A stretch of DNA of 64,000 nucleotides. Source: Caulobacter hibisci (GTDB taxonomy: Bacteria; Pseudomonadota; Alphaproteobacteria; Caulobacterales; Caulobacteraceae). Positions 1-7,656 of this stretch are shown one piece after another. The first letter of the stretch is position 1, and every line of letters begins with the position of its first letter. The notes below the pieces were generated by a model. That model was not told where the DNA came from, did not search any database, and saw nothing but the letters and a program-made list of their open reading frames with translations. Made by a program: the position numbers and the translations under genes. Location of the stretch: positions 62,001 to 126,000 of the forward strand of contig NZ_JADWOX010000015.1 of assembly GCF_016135805.1 (NCBI RefSeq). Direction: 5' to 3'.

Positions 1-1
1 G

Positions 2-622
2 CACGGCGTGGCCATCGTCGCGCCCGACACCAGCCCGCGCGGGGAGGGCGTCGCCGACGATCCGGCCTATGACCTGGGCCAAGGCGCGGGCTTCTATGTC
101 GACGCCACGGAACAGCCGTGGGCGCCGCACTTCAACATGTACTCCTACGTCACCAAGGACCTGCTGCAGGCCGTCGACGGCGCCTTCCCGCTGGACCCGG
201 CGCGGCGGGGGATCTTCGGCCATTCGATGGGCGGTCACGGCGCCCTGACGATCGCCCTGCGCAATCCTCAGCTCTTCAAGTCGGTCAGCGCCTTCTCGCC
301 GATCGTCTCGCCGCTGAACTGCCCGTGGGGCGACAAGGCCCTGACCGCCTATCTCGGCCCCGATCGCGCCGCCTGGCGAGCCCACGACGCCTGCGCCCTG
401 ATCGCGGACGGCTTCGGCGAAGCCTTCGACGAAATCCTGGTCGACCAGGGCTTGGCCGACAACTTCCTGGAAAACCAGCTGAAGCCGCAACTGCTGGAGG
501 AAGCCGGCGCCGAGGCCCGGCTGAAGGTGACCGTCCGCCGCCAGGAAGGCTACGACCACAGCTACTTCTTCATCGCGACGTTCATCGGCGACCACATCGC
601 CTGGCACGCCGCCCGGTTGTGA
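2..622 (+). CDS. fghA: S-formylglutathione hydrolase, 5' truncated by window edge
   Basis: This is the C-terminal part of the serine esterase that hydrolyses S-formylglutathione to formate and glutathione in cytoplasmic formaldehyde detoxification. The reading frame is open to the first base (it reads HGVAIVAPDTSPRG), so the GTG at position 8 is not a real start and roughly 75 N-terminal residues are missing compared with the usual ~278. The nucleophile motif GHSMGGHGA is present (about residue 74 of the fragment), and the C-terminal GYDHSYFF supplies the catalytic His. The normal partner, glutathione-dependent formaldehyde dehydrogenase, is expected just upstream of the window. Confidence 0.93.
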   Translation, partial: HGVAIVAPDTSPRGEGVADDPAYDLGQGAGFYVDATEQPWAPHFNMYSYVTKDLLQAVDGAFPLDPARRGIFGHSMGGHGALTIALRNPQLFKSVSAFSPIVSPLNCPWGDKALTAYLGPDRAAWRAHDACALIADGFGEAFDEILVDQGLADNFLENQLKPQLLEEAGAEARLKVTVRRQEGYDHSYFFIATFIGDHIAWHAARL

Positions 623-705
623 ACTTTCGGTAATTCATCCCGGGTTCAGCCGCGAAACGCTCCTCTCCGCCAAGGCCAAGTTCGGCCGCTGAGGGGTTCA
701 AGAAC

Positions 706-1098
706 ATGCAGAAGAAACTGGCCGTCCTGGCCCTGGTGATGGCCGCGGGCCTGTCGACCTCGGCCTGCGTCATCATCGACGCCGATCACGGCGGCGGAAA
801 GCGCGACGTCACCGTCAAGATCAACGACAGCGACGAGCTGGAGTCTATCTACGCCGTCGGCCTGGAGAAGGGCGAACTGGTGGCCCGCGTGTCGTCGAAC
901 GGCTGCACCAAGGCCGAGGACTTCAAGGTCGAAGCCAACCGCCGCGACTCCGTCGTCGCCGTCACCCTGACGCGTGAACGTCCCGACCTGTGCCGGGCGC
1001 TCGTGCCGGAGGGCAAGGAGGTGCGCTTCGACCTCGACGGCCTGGGCGTGCAGCGCAGCGACCGGGTCCGCGTGCGCAATCCGCTGCAACGGCCGTAA
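706..1098 (+). CDS. small lipoprotein, two-Cys family (paralogue 1)
   Basis: A 130-residue predicted lipoprotein with an N-terminal hydrophobic signal and a lipobox ending at Cys21 (TSAC). The mature part carries a conserved core: GC-x-K-x-ED, a second Cys about 34 residues later, EVRF followed by LG, and RVRNP near the C terminus. The same core occurs in the lipoprotein at 9766-10140, so the two form a family. No function is recognised. The two conserved Cys could form a disulfide in the periplasm. It precedes two ExbD-like genes on the same strand, 57 bases away, which may be one transcript. Confidence 0.75.
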   Translation: MQKKLAVLALVMAAGLSTSACVIIDADHGGGKRDVTVKINDSDELESIYAVGLEKGELVARVSSNGCTKAEDFKVEANRRDSVVAVTLTRERPDLCRALVPEGKEVRFDLDGLGVQRSDRVRVRNPLQRP

Positions 1099-1155
1099 AT
1101 TACGCTTGTCAGTCTCTTGCCGCCGCGCCACTCTCGCTTCGAGAGAGAGGCGCGG

Positions 1156-1572
1156 ATGGCCCAGCGACTGGCGGGACGGCTGAGCGACAAGCCGATGGCG
1201 ACGCCCAACATGGCGCCGTTGATCGGCGTGCTGCTGGCCGTATTCACGGTGGTGACCGCCACCTCGGTCGGGCTCGACAAGGCCGTGAACCTCCATGTCG
1301 ACGTGTGCTCGCTGATGCCGCCCGGCGCCCAGGTTCCGTCTAGGGTCTACCTTTCCTTCCAGCAGAACGGCGAGGTCTATCTGGGCGCGACGCGCGAACC
1401 AAGCCACGCCGAGGCCGTCGCCGACGCCATCCGCGAGGCAAGGATCCATGGGCTGGCGGGCGTCTCCCTGCGGGCCGACGCCGAGGTGCGGTACGAGACC
1501 GTCGCCGCGGTGGTGAGGGCCCTCGACGACGCCGGCCTGAAAGCCAACTTCCTCAACGAGGAGATCCACTGA
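1156..1572 (+). CDS. ExbD/TolR-like protein lacking the membrane Asp (copy A)
   Basis: A 138-residue protein with a short cytoplasmic N terminus, one membrane segment (about residues 19-38) and a periplasmic domain, as in ExbD/TolR, the proton-driven partners of ExbB/TolQ. The motif preceding the helix is TPNMAPLIGVLL. In true ExbD/TolR this reads NxTPLVDVxL, with an Asp needed for proton coupling; here the Asp is Gly24. The ATG at 1156 is chosen over an upstream ATG at 1117 because the purine-rich GAGAGAGAGG lies just before it and the N terminus then matches copy B. No exbB is nearby. Function is therefore uncertain. Confidence 0.7.
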   Translation: MAQRLAGRLSDKPMATPNMAPLIGVLLAVFTVVTATSVGLDKAVNLHVDVCSLMPPGAQVPSRVYLSFQQNGEVYLGATREPSHAEAVADAIREARIHGLAGVSLRADAEVRYETVAAVVRALDDAGLKANFLNEEIH

Positions 1573-1970
1573 TGGCGCGGCTGGCGGGACGTTTCGAGGG
1601 CAAGCCGATGGCCACGCCCAACCTGGCGCCGCTGGTCGGGGTGTTGCTGGCGGTGTTTGCCGGCGCGGTGAGCCTGGCCGGCGGCGCCGAGAGCGCGACC
1701 CGGGTGGAGCTTGCGGGCGTCTATCTCGGTTGCGGGATTCCTCCGGACCGGGCCTGGCTCGCGGTGGAGGCGGAGGGGCGCTATAGCCTGGACGGACGGC
1801 CCGTCACGCTGGCCGGCCTGGAGGCGGCTTTTGTCGGGGTGGCGGCCAGGAACGAGCGACTGACCGTCGTCGCCGATCGCGATACGCCGTACGCAGCGAT
1901 CCCTCCCGTGGTCGAGGCCGCTCGGCGCGCGGGCGTGAGAGTCGATTTCGTCCAGCAGGAAAGCCGCTGA
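1572..1970 (+). CDS. ExbD/TolR-like protein lacking the membrane Asp (copy B)
   Basis: A 132-residue tandem paralogue of the preceding gene. The two overlap in a TGATG, so translation is probably coupled, with GAGGAG upstream inside copy A. The N-terminal cytoplasmic segment and helix start (KPMATPNLAPLVGVLL) are nearly identical to copy A, again with Gly (residue 23) where ExbD/TolR has the proton-path Asp. The periplasmic parts have diverged, although both keep the ending VDFVQQE / ANFLNEE. They may be structural or regulatory relatives of ExbD rather than energy-coupling subunits. Confidence 0.7.
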   Translation: MARLAGRFEGKPMATPNLAPLVGVLLAVFAGAVSLAGGAESATRVELAGVYLGCGIPPDRAWLAVEAEGRYSLDGRPVTLAGLEAAFVGVAARNERLTVVADRDTPYAAIPPVVEAARRAGVRVDFVQQESR

Positions 1971-2158
1971 AACAACGGATTTATCCGGCCAGGCGCTGGT
2001 CCCGTCCGTTGACTCCCCGTCGCCCCTCCGTCATAAACCGCGCCTTCACGCCGCCGGCTCGCCGCGCGGTGCGAGCTTCATGACGGAATGACCCGACGCC
2101 GCCGTTGCAATCGCCCTCCTTCGGGAGGACCGGCCCGGATCGATATAAAGAGTGACCT

Positions 2159-2776
2159 ATGTCCAAGCGCCATAGCGCCAAGTACAAGATCGATCGCCGT
2201 ATGGGCGAGAACCTCTGGGGCCGGCCCAAGTCGCCGGTCAACCAGCGGTCCTACGGCCCCGGCCAGCACGGCCAACGCCGCAAGCAGAAGGTTTCGGACT
2301 TCGGCCTGCAGCTGCGCGCCAAGCAAAAGCTGAAGGGCTACTACGGCAACCTGACCGAGAAGCAATTCTCGCGCACCTACGAGGAAGCCGCCCGCCGCAA
2401 GGGCAACACCTCGGAAAACCTGATCGCGCTGCTCGAGTCGCGCCTGGACGCCATCGTCTACCGCGCCAAGTTCGTGCCGACCGTGTTCGCCGCCCGCCAG
2501 TTCGTGAACCACGGCCACGTGACCGTGAACGGCAAGCGCGTGAACATCCCGTCGTACCGCTGCAAGCCGGGCGACGTGATCGCGGTCCGCGAAAAGTCGC
2601 GCAACATGGCTCTGGTGCTGGAAGCCGTCGCCTCGAACGAGCGTGACTTCGCCGAGTACGTCTCGGTCGACGCCAAGGGCCTGTCGGCCACCTTCGTCCG
2701 CGCTCCGGAACTCTCGGAAGTTCCGTATCCGGTGAAGATGGAACCGAACCTCGTCGTCGAATTCTACGCCTCGTAA
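2159..2776 (+). CDS. rpsD: 30S ribosomal protein S4
   Basis: A 205-residue S4, the alphaproteobacterial length. S4 nucleates assembly of the small-subunit body by binding 16S rRNA and lines the mRNA entry site. The N terminus MSKRHSAKYKIDRR is typical, and the S4 RNA-binding domain (about residues 95-160) carries SRLDAIVYR and FVNHGHVTVNG. It is monocistronic here, outside the alpha operon, and ends in a strong rho-independent terminator. The GC-rich leader before it contains no other obvious gene. Confidence 0.98.
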   Translation: MSKRHSAKYKIDRRMGENLWGRPKSPVNQRSYGPGQHGQRRKQKVSDFGLQLRAKQKLKGYYGNLTEKQFSRTYEEAARRKGNTSENLIALLESRLDAIVYRAKFVPTVFAARQFVNHGHVTVNGKRVNIPSYRCKPGDVIAVREKSRNMALVLEAVASNERDFAEYVSVDAKGLSATFVRAPELSEVPYPVKMEPNLVVEFYAS

Positions 2777-2802
2777 GACGCGTCGAACTCGCAAGAGATC
2801 GG

Positions 2803-2836
2803 AAAAGGCCCCGGAGCGATCCGGGGCCTTTTTTGT
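2803..2836 (+). terminator. rho-independent terminator after rpsD
   Basis: A 12-bp stem AAAAGGCCCCGG / CCGGGGCCTTTT with a six-base AGCGAT loop, running into a T-rich tail. It lies 27 bases after the rpsD stop codon. Confidence 0.92.
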
Positions 2837-2850
2837 TTCAGGCCGTGCAG

Positions 2851-2952
2851 ACCCCCTCCGGCCCTCCGGGCCACCTCCCCCAGAGGGGGAGGATCTACAC
2901 CGCCAAGATGCTCCCCCTCTGGGGGAGCTGTCGCGAAGCGACTGAGGGGGTT
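2851..2952. repeat. intergenic palindromic repeat, family A, inverted pair
   Basis: Two copies of a ~42-bp GC-rich unit (CCCCCTCTGGGGGAG followed by a small hairpin and TGAGGGGGT) in opposite orientation. Related units occur at 22479, 33630, 35880 and 63659, always between genes. Confidence 0.85.
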
Positions 2953-3151
2953 TTGCCCCCTTGAAACCCGAAAACCCGTCCCTATCTCAAAGTCGCGGGC
3001 CGGGCCCCTCTGGCGCAGCGCTCTCGAAGAGCGCGCGTGATGTCGGACCGCATCGGGTGTTCTCGATGTCTGGGTCCGGGTTTCCCTCCCCCTCGTGCCG
3101 GACCTGACGTTGGGAACACCCGTCCACTTTGGACAAGGGACCCGAACGACC

Positions 3152-3508
3152 ATGCCTCTTCTGATGTGCCCCAACTGCGACGGCTCCATGCAGGCCGTGC
3201 AGCGCGCCGGGGTCGAGTTCGACATGTGCCCCAAGTGCCGGGGCGTGTGGCTCGATCGCGGCGAACTCGAAAAGCTGATGGCCCTCGAGCGCGAGGACGC
3301 CCAGGGCGCGGCCGCGCCGCAGCCTTCGCCGTTCAATCGGCCCCAGCCCACCTATGAGCAGCGCCCCGAACCGCGCCGCTACGACGACGCCTGGCGGGGC
3401 GACCATAAGCGCCACGACGGCCACAAGCGCTACGACCATGACGACGACCATCGCCGTCACGGCCATCACAAGAAGAAGCGCTTCGACCTGTTCGACATCT
3501 TCGACTGA
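3152..3508 (+). CDS. TFIIB-type zinc-ribbon protein with His-rich tail
   Basis: A 118-residue protein with the zf-TFIIB-like ribbon near its N terminus: CPNC at residues 6-9 and CPKC at about 24-27, followed by RGVWLDRGELEKL, the family hallmark. The second half is low complexity, rich in His, Lys, Arg and Asp, and may bind metal or nucleic acid. The ATG at 3152 is preferred to one at 3095 because the zinc ribbon then begins at the N terminus as in the family, and AAGGGA lies 11 bases upstream. htpX follows after 18 bases, so the two are probably co-transcribed and the protein may take part in envelope quality control. Confidence 0.85.
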   Translation: MPLLMCPNCDGSMQAVQRAGVEFDMCPKCRGVWLDRGELEKLMALEREDAQGAAAPQPSPFNRPQPTYEQRPEPRRYDDAWRGDHKRHDGHKRYDHDDDHRRHGHHKKKRFDLFDIFD

Positions 3509-3526
3509 CCCACACCCTCAAAGGCC

Positions 3527-4459
3527 ATGAACCACTTCAAGACCTTCGCCCTGCTCGCCGGTCTGACGGCCCTGTTCGTCGGGGCCGGCTACATGATCGG
3601 CGGCGCCACGGGCATGCTGATCGCCTTCGTGCTGGCCGCCGGCATGAACGTGTTTTCCTACTGGAACGCCGACAAGATCGTGCTGCGGGCCTATGGCGCG
3701 GTCGAGGTCGACGAGAGCCATCCCGAGCCGCTGGTGCGAAGTTACGCCCGCGACGTGCGGGATCTCGCCCAGCGGGCCGGCCTGCCCATGCCGCGCGTCT
3801 GCATCATCGATAGCGACCAGCCCAACGCCTTCGCCACCGGCCGCAACCCTGAGAACGCCGCGGTGGCCGCCACCACGGGCCTGCTGGCCATGCTCGACCG
3901 CGACGAGATCCGCGGCGTCATGGCCCACGAACTGGCCCACGTGAAGAACCGCGACACCCTGACCATGACCGTGACGGCGACTATCGCCGGCGCGATCTCG
4001 GCCCTGGCCAACTTCGCCTTCTTCTTCGGCGGTTCGCGCGAGGACGACGAGCGTCCCGGCGGGATCATCGGCGCCATCGCCCTGGCCATCCTGGCCCCGA
4101 TCGCCGCCATGCTGGTGCAGATGGCCATCAGCCGCTCGCGCGAATACGAGGCCGACCGGGTGGGCGCGCAGATCGCCGGCGACAACCGGGGCCTGGCTCG
4201 CGCGCTGGAGAAGATCGACGCCTATGCCCGGGGCGGGGTGGTGAACCACGAGGCTGAGCGCAATCCGGCCACGGCCCACATGTTCATCATCAATCCGCTG
4301 GCCGGGCGCGGGGCCGACAATCTGTTCTCGACCCACCCGGCCACCCACAACCGGATCGAGGCCCTGATGCGGCTGGCGATTGGGCAGGGAACGCGTCAGC
4401 GGCTGGAGACGGCCGTGCCGACCAGTGGTCCCAGCCGCCAGCCGGGGCCGTGGAGCTAG
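3527..4459 (+). CDS. htpX: HtpX membrane metalloprotease
   Basis: A 310-residue M48B zinc endopeptidase of the inner membrane that degrades damaged membrane proteins. Two hydrophobic segments occupy the first ~45 residues. HELAH is at 134-138, the third zinc ligand lies in SREYEADRVGA (Glu206), and further hydrophobic segments fall around 150-200. The length is close to the usual ~290-310. A zinc-ribbon protein precedes it by 18 bases and a strong terminator follows. Confidence 0.96.
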   Translation: MNHFKTFALLAGLTALFVGAGYMIGGATGMLIAFVLAAGMNVFSYWNADKIVLRAYGAVEVDESHPEPLVRSYARDVRDLAQRAGLPMPRVCIIDSDQPNAFATGRNPENAAVAATTGLLAMLDRDEIRGVMAHELAHVKNRDTLTMTVTATIAGAISALANFAFFFGGSREDDERPGGIIGAIALAILAPIAAMLVQMAISRSREYEADRVGAQIAGDNRGLARALEKIDAYARGGVVNHEAERNPATAHMFIINPLAGRGADNLFSTHPATHNRIEALMRLAIGQGTRQRLETAVPTSGPSRQPGPWS

Positions 4460-4466
4460 AAACGAA

Positions 4467-4503
4467 GAAGGCGGCGGGGATGTCCCCGCCGCCTTCATTT
4501 TTA
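4467..4503 (+). terminator. terminator between htpX and the antiporter
   Basis: A 14-bp stem GAAGGCGGCGGGGA / TCCCCGCCGCCTTC with a tiny loop, followed by ATTTTTA. It is placed to end htpX. The A-rich left flank may let it also serve the convergent antiporter gene. Confidence 0.9.
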
Positions 4504-4520
4504 TGCTCCGCTTGGGGCGT

Positions 4521-5831
4521 CTACCGCGCCGCCGCCGGCGCCGTACCGCGCACCGGCTCTTCGTCCTCGTCCTCGTTCAGCGCGCCGAGCGCGCCGCTCA
4601 GGCGGGCCTTCCTGCCGTAGACGATCTCGAACAGCGGGCTGGCCATCAGCGTCGTGACGATGGCCATGACCACCAGCATCGAGAACAGGGCCGGGCCGAT
4701 GATGCCCTTCTGCAGGCCGATGTTGATGATGATCAGCTCCATCAGGCCACGGGCGTTCATCAGGGCGCCGATGCCCATGGCGGTGGCGTTGTCCTGGCCG
4801 GTCAGGCGGGCGGCGGCCCAGCAGGCCAGGCCCTTGGCGGCGATCGAGCCGGCCAGGATGACCAGGGCGATGGCCGCCAGGCTCCAGCTGTTGACCATGG
4901 TCAGGTGGGTGTTCAGGCCCGAGAAGGTGAAGAACATCGGCACCAGCAGGGCCAGGGCCAGGGGCTCCAGCTGCTTCTTCAGCTCGCGGGTCAGCAGGCC
5001 GCGCGGCATGGCCGCGCCGAGGATGAAGCCGCCGAACACCGAGTGCAGGCCGGCCGCGTCCATGGCCCAGGCGCTGAGCGCGAACAGCATGATGACCACG
5101 CCTAGCAGGGCGGGCGTGACCTTGCCCTCGCGCTCGGCCCAGCGGCCCAGCGGGGCCATCAGCTTGGGGCCGAGGGTCAGCATAAAGGCGGCGAACAGGC
5201 CGCCGCCGATGATCGCCTTGACCGCCACGGCCGCGCCGCCGCCCAGGCTGGCCAGCACGATGGCCAGCACCGTCCAGGCGCCGGCGTCGTCGATGGCCCC
5301 GGCCGACAGCGACAGCGAGCCGAGCGGGGTCTTGGTCAGGCCGCGCTCCTGGATGATGCGGGCCAGCACCGGGAAGGCGGTGATGGAGATCGCCGCGCCC
5401 ATGAACAGCGTGGCCTGGAAGGTCTGCACGCCCTGGCCGAACAGCTTCAGGCTCATCAGCCAGGGGGTCAGCAGGATGGCGACCAGGAACGGCGCGGTCA
5501 TGCCCGACAGCGACACGGCCAGGGCGCTCTTGGCGTTGGCCTTGAAGTGGTCGCTGCGGAAGCCGATGCCGACCAGGAACATGTAGAGGCCCACGCCCAG
5601 CTGGGCGCAGACATAGAGCACCGACTTGGTCTCCTTGGGGAACAGCATGTGCTGCAGGTCGGGGGCCAGCAATCCGAACAGCGACGGGCCCAGAATCACG
5701 CCGGCGATCATCTCGCCCACTACCTGCGGCTGGTCGAAGAACCGCTTCACGATCCAGCCCATGCCGCGACAGGCCGCGACGATCACGGCCACCTGCAGGA
5801 AAAAGGCTACGCTCAACTCAGCCGTCGTCAT
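4521..5831 (-). CDS. CPA2-family cation:proton antiporter
   Basis: A 436-residue multi-spanning inner-membrane protein of the Kef/NapA-like Na+(K+)/H+ exchanger family, with about 12 hydrophobic segments. Family signatures are QPQVVGEMIAGVILGPS in the first helices, GAAISITAFPVLARII, and LSAGAIDDAGAWTVLA, whose adjacent Asp residues are the usual ion/proton site. There is no C-terminal RCK/TrkA-N domain, so this is not a full KefB/KefC. A perfect 12-bp palindrome lies 82 bases upstream of the start and may be an operator. Confidence 0.9.
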   Translation of the reverse strand: MTTAELSVAFFLQVAVIVAACRGMGWIVKRFFDQPQVVGEMIAGVILGPSLFGLLAPDLQHMLFPKETKSVLYVCAQLGVGLYMFLVGIGFRSDHFKANAKSALAVSLSGMTAPFLVAILLTPWLMSLKLFGQGVQTFQATLFMGAAISITAFPVLARIIQERGLTKTPLGSLSLSAGAIDDAGAWTVLAIVLASLGGGAAVAVKAIIGGGLFAAFMLTLGPKLMAPLGRWAEREGKVTPALLGVVIMLFALSAWAMDAAGLHSVFGGFILGAAMPRGLLTRELKKQLEPLALALLVPMFFTFSGLNTHLTMVNSWSLAAIALVILAGSIAAKGLACWAAARLTGQDNATAMGIGALMNARGLMELIIINIGLQKGIIGPALFSMLVVMAIVTTLMASPLFEIVYGRKARLSGALGALNEDEDEEPVRGTAPAAAR

Positions 5832-5912
5832 CCGGCCATTCCCCCTGGTCTGCGCCGCCTGGAGCGGTCGCGTTTCATCCCTGAAGGCAGGCTAGCAGCG
5901 ACCGTGGTATCG

Positions 5913-5924
5913 GACAACGTTGTC
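5913..5924. promoter_or_regulatory. CG-centred palindrome, LacI-type operator candidate
   Basis: GACAACGTTGTC is a perfect 12-bp palindrome (on the minus strand it extends to TGACAACGTTGTCC) in the region upstream of the antiporter. CG-centred palindromes of this form are typical of LacI-family operators. No LacI gene is in the window. Confidence 0.45.
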
Positions 5925-5999
5925 ACTTGAAATTGTTAGCGGTCCCAAGGTTCAAGCCACGTGTCGCGACAGCGCGCGTGCCCGGTCAGGCCTTTCGCC

Positions 6000-6425
6000 T
6001 CACTGAGAGGTGAGCGGCGGCGGGACGTAGACGCCGGGGGCGTACGGATAGCCCACATAGGTTGGCGAAGAGTAGAAGGGCTGGGCCCTGGACCACAGGT
6101 CCGAGAAGGGCGACATGGGCGTCGTGCGCCGCGCCGCGCGCGCGGGCGTCGGCACCCATTCGTCCCAGGCCACGCAGGTGTTCGCCACGTCGGCGCTGTC
6201 GGCCCGGCAACTGAAGCCTTCGGCGGTCTGGCGGCAGACGTCCAGCGTCGCGGCGGGCTTGTAGCACGTGCCCTTGCGCCGCGCCTTGGCCTGGGCCTCG
6301 GCGGTCGCCGCGGTCATGGCGTCTTCCTTGGTCGAGGCCTGGGCCCAGTGCCAGGTGCTGGCGACCGCGCCGCCAGCCCCGACGAGCGACAGGGCCAGAC
6401 CGATCGCGAGGATGCTCGCCTTCAT
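6000..6425 (-). CDS. secreted four-Cys protein (tandem paralogue 1)
   Basis: A 141-residue exported protein of unknown function. The signal peptide is MKASILAIGLALSLVGAGGA with likely cleavage after AVA. The mature start STWHWAQASTKEDAM and four Cys (CYKPA, DVCRQ, FSCRAD, NTCVA) are shared with the neighbour at 6515-6970. The C-terminal third is Pro/Tyr-rich low complexity. The ATG at 6425 has GGAG eight bases upstream. The four Cys suggest two disulfides in the periplasm. Confidence 0.75.
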   Translation of the reverse strand: MKASILAIGLALSLVGAGGAVASTWHWAQASTKEDAMTAATAEAQAKARRKGTCYKPAATLDVCRQTAEGFSCRADSADVANTCVAWDEWVPTPARAARRTTPMSPFSDLWSRAQPFYSSPTYVGYPYAPGVYVPPPLTSQ

Positions 6426-6514
6426 GAGTTCAGCTCCAAAATAGCGACGGTGATTTTCTTGTATGGGCGCAGAGACGAGCCCGGTGCGCCTTCCCGGAGC
6501 GGAGCGCCGGGTCT

Positions 6515-6970
6515 TCACGGCTGAGGGAACGGCGTCGCCGTTACGGACTGCGTGAACGAGGGCCCCGCGCCGTAGAGCGAGCCGGTATAGGGCGACGTCG
6601 GCTCCGGCAGGGTCCACGGTAGCTCGAAAGACGCGCGCGGATACGAAGGGGTGGCCGCGGTCGACGCCAGGCTTCGCGCCGGCCTCGCTCGCAGGGCCAT
6701 CTCCCAGCCCGGCCTGTCTCCGCAGCCGCGCCGGTCGGCGGCGCTGGAGGCCCGGCAGCGGAAGCCGTCCGCGACCTGCCGGCAGGAATCGACGACCGCG
6801 GCGGGCTTGAAGCAGGACGCCTTGCGCCAGGCCTTGGCCCGGGCCTGCGACGTGGCCAGGCGCATGGCTTCTTCCTTGGTCGGCGCCTCTGCCCAATGCC
6901 ACGTGCCCGCGACGGCGCCGCCGGCCGCGAGCGACATCGCCAGACCGATCGCGATCACATGCGCCTTCAA
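6515..6970 (-). CDS. secreted four-Cys protein (tandem paralogue 2), TTG start
   Basis: A 151-residue paralogue of the adjacent gene (90 bp apart) with the same layout: signal peptide (KAHVIAIGLAMSLAAGGAVAG), TWHWAEAPTKEEAM, then four Cys in CFKPA, DSCRQ, FRCRAS and RGCGD. A GTG at 6979 is possible, but its GGGAGG would lie directly against it. The TTG at 6970 is eight bases from that Shine-Dalgarno and aligns exactly with the ATG of the paralogue, so TTG is preferred. The C-terminal parts diverged. Function unknown. Confidence 0.72.
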   Translation of the reverse strand: MKAHVIAIGLAMSLAAGGAVAGTWHWAEAPTKEEAMRLATSQARAKAWRKASCFKPAAVVDSCRQVADGFRCRASSAADRRGCGDRPGWEMALRARPARSLASTAATPSYPRASFELPWTLPEPTSPYTGSLYGAGPSFTQSVTATPFPQP

Positions 6971-7089
6971 TGGCTCCACCTCCCAATGGACGCGCCGATT
7001 TCGACACTCATCCGGCGTCGCGTCAACAACCTTGGCGCAATGATCTATTTAAAACTCCACCTTTGGAGGTGCCTGCTCTGGCGCTCCGT

Positions 7090-7572
7090 TCACTCCACCA
7101 GCGGGGCGCGCGAGGGATCCAGCCGCACGATTTCGCGGATGCCGACCAGGGTGATGAACGAGCGCACCCGGCGGTCGTCGTTGAGCACCTCGTGGGTGAA
7201 GGCCTCGTAGGCCTCCATGGTCGGCACGGTGACGGTCAGCAGGAAGTCGGTGCTGCCGGTCACGTGCCAGGCGCTGAGCACCTCCTTGCGGGCCGCCACG
7301 CCCGCGGCGAAGGCGTTGAACAGGGCGCTGCCTTCACGCTCCATCTCCACCAGCACATGCATGGTCAGGCCGGCGTTGAGGCGGGCCGGATCGACGATGG
7401 CCACGTCGGCGACGATGACGCCTTCCTTGCGCAGTCGCCGCAGGCGGCGCAGCACGGCGCTTTCCGACAGGCCGACCTTCTCGGCCAGGCTGCGCGCCGG
7501 CTCGAGATTGTCGCGGCGGACCAGTTCCAGAAGCTTGCGGTCGAAGCTGTCGAGGGTGACGGATTTCGTCAT
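7090..7572 (-). CDS. Lrp/AsnC-family transcriptional regulator
   Basis: A 160-residue DNA-binding protein with an N-terminal helix-turn-helix (about residues 8-60; LDSFDRKLLELV, LSESAVLRRLRRLRKEGVI) and a C-terminal RAM/AsnC effector domain (AWHVTGSTDFLLTVTVPTMEAYEAF). Family members sense amino acids. It is divergent from an RhtA-type amino-acid exporter with 84 bases between start codons, and a palindrome lies in that gap. The natural reading is that it controls the exporter and itself. Confidence 0.93.
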   Translation of the reverse strand: MTKSVTLDSFDRKLLELVRRDNLEPARSLAEKVGLSESAVLRRLRRLRKEGVIVADVAIVDPARLNAGLTMHVLVEMEREGSALFNAFAAGVAARKEVLSAWHVTGSTDFLLTVTVPTMEAYEAFTHEVLNDDRRVRSFITLVGIREIVRLDPSRAPLVE

Positions 7573-7584
7573 CTGGGTCGCTCA

Positions 7585-7606
7585 TATCGCCTGTTTCAGG
7601 CGGTAT
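7585..7606. promoter_or_regulatory. candidate Lrp operator in divergent promoter
   Basis: An inverted repeat TATCGCCTG-TTT-CAGGCGGTATA lies between the lrp-like and eamA-like genes. CGCCTG/CAGGCG is perfect and the outer TA..TA nearly so. Confidence 0.55.
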
Positions 7607-7656
7607 ACGACGAATTTCGGCGAGAAGCGCCGGGCCGCGGCGACTAATTTCGCCCC

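Noticed and set aside
646..1569. Long open frame on the minus strand opposite the lipoprotein and ExbD-like genes
   Set aside because: It is the antisense shadow of real genes in GC-rich DNA; His/Arg/Gly-rich translation with no family-like sequence or Shine-Dalgarno.
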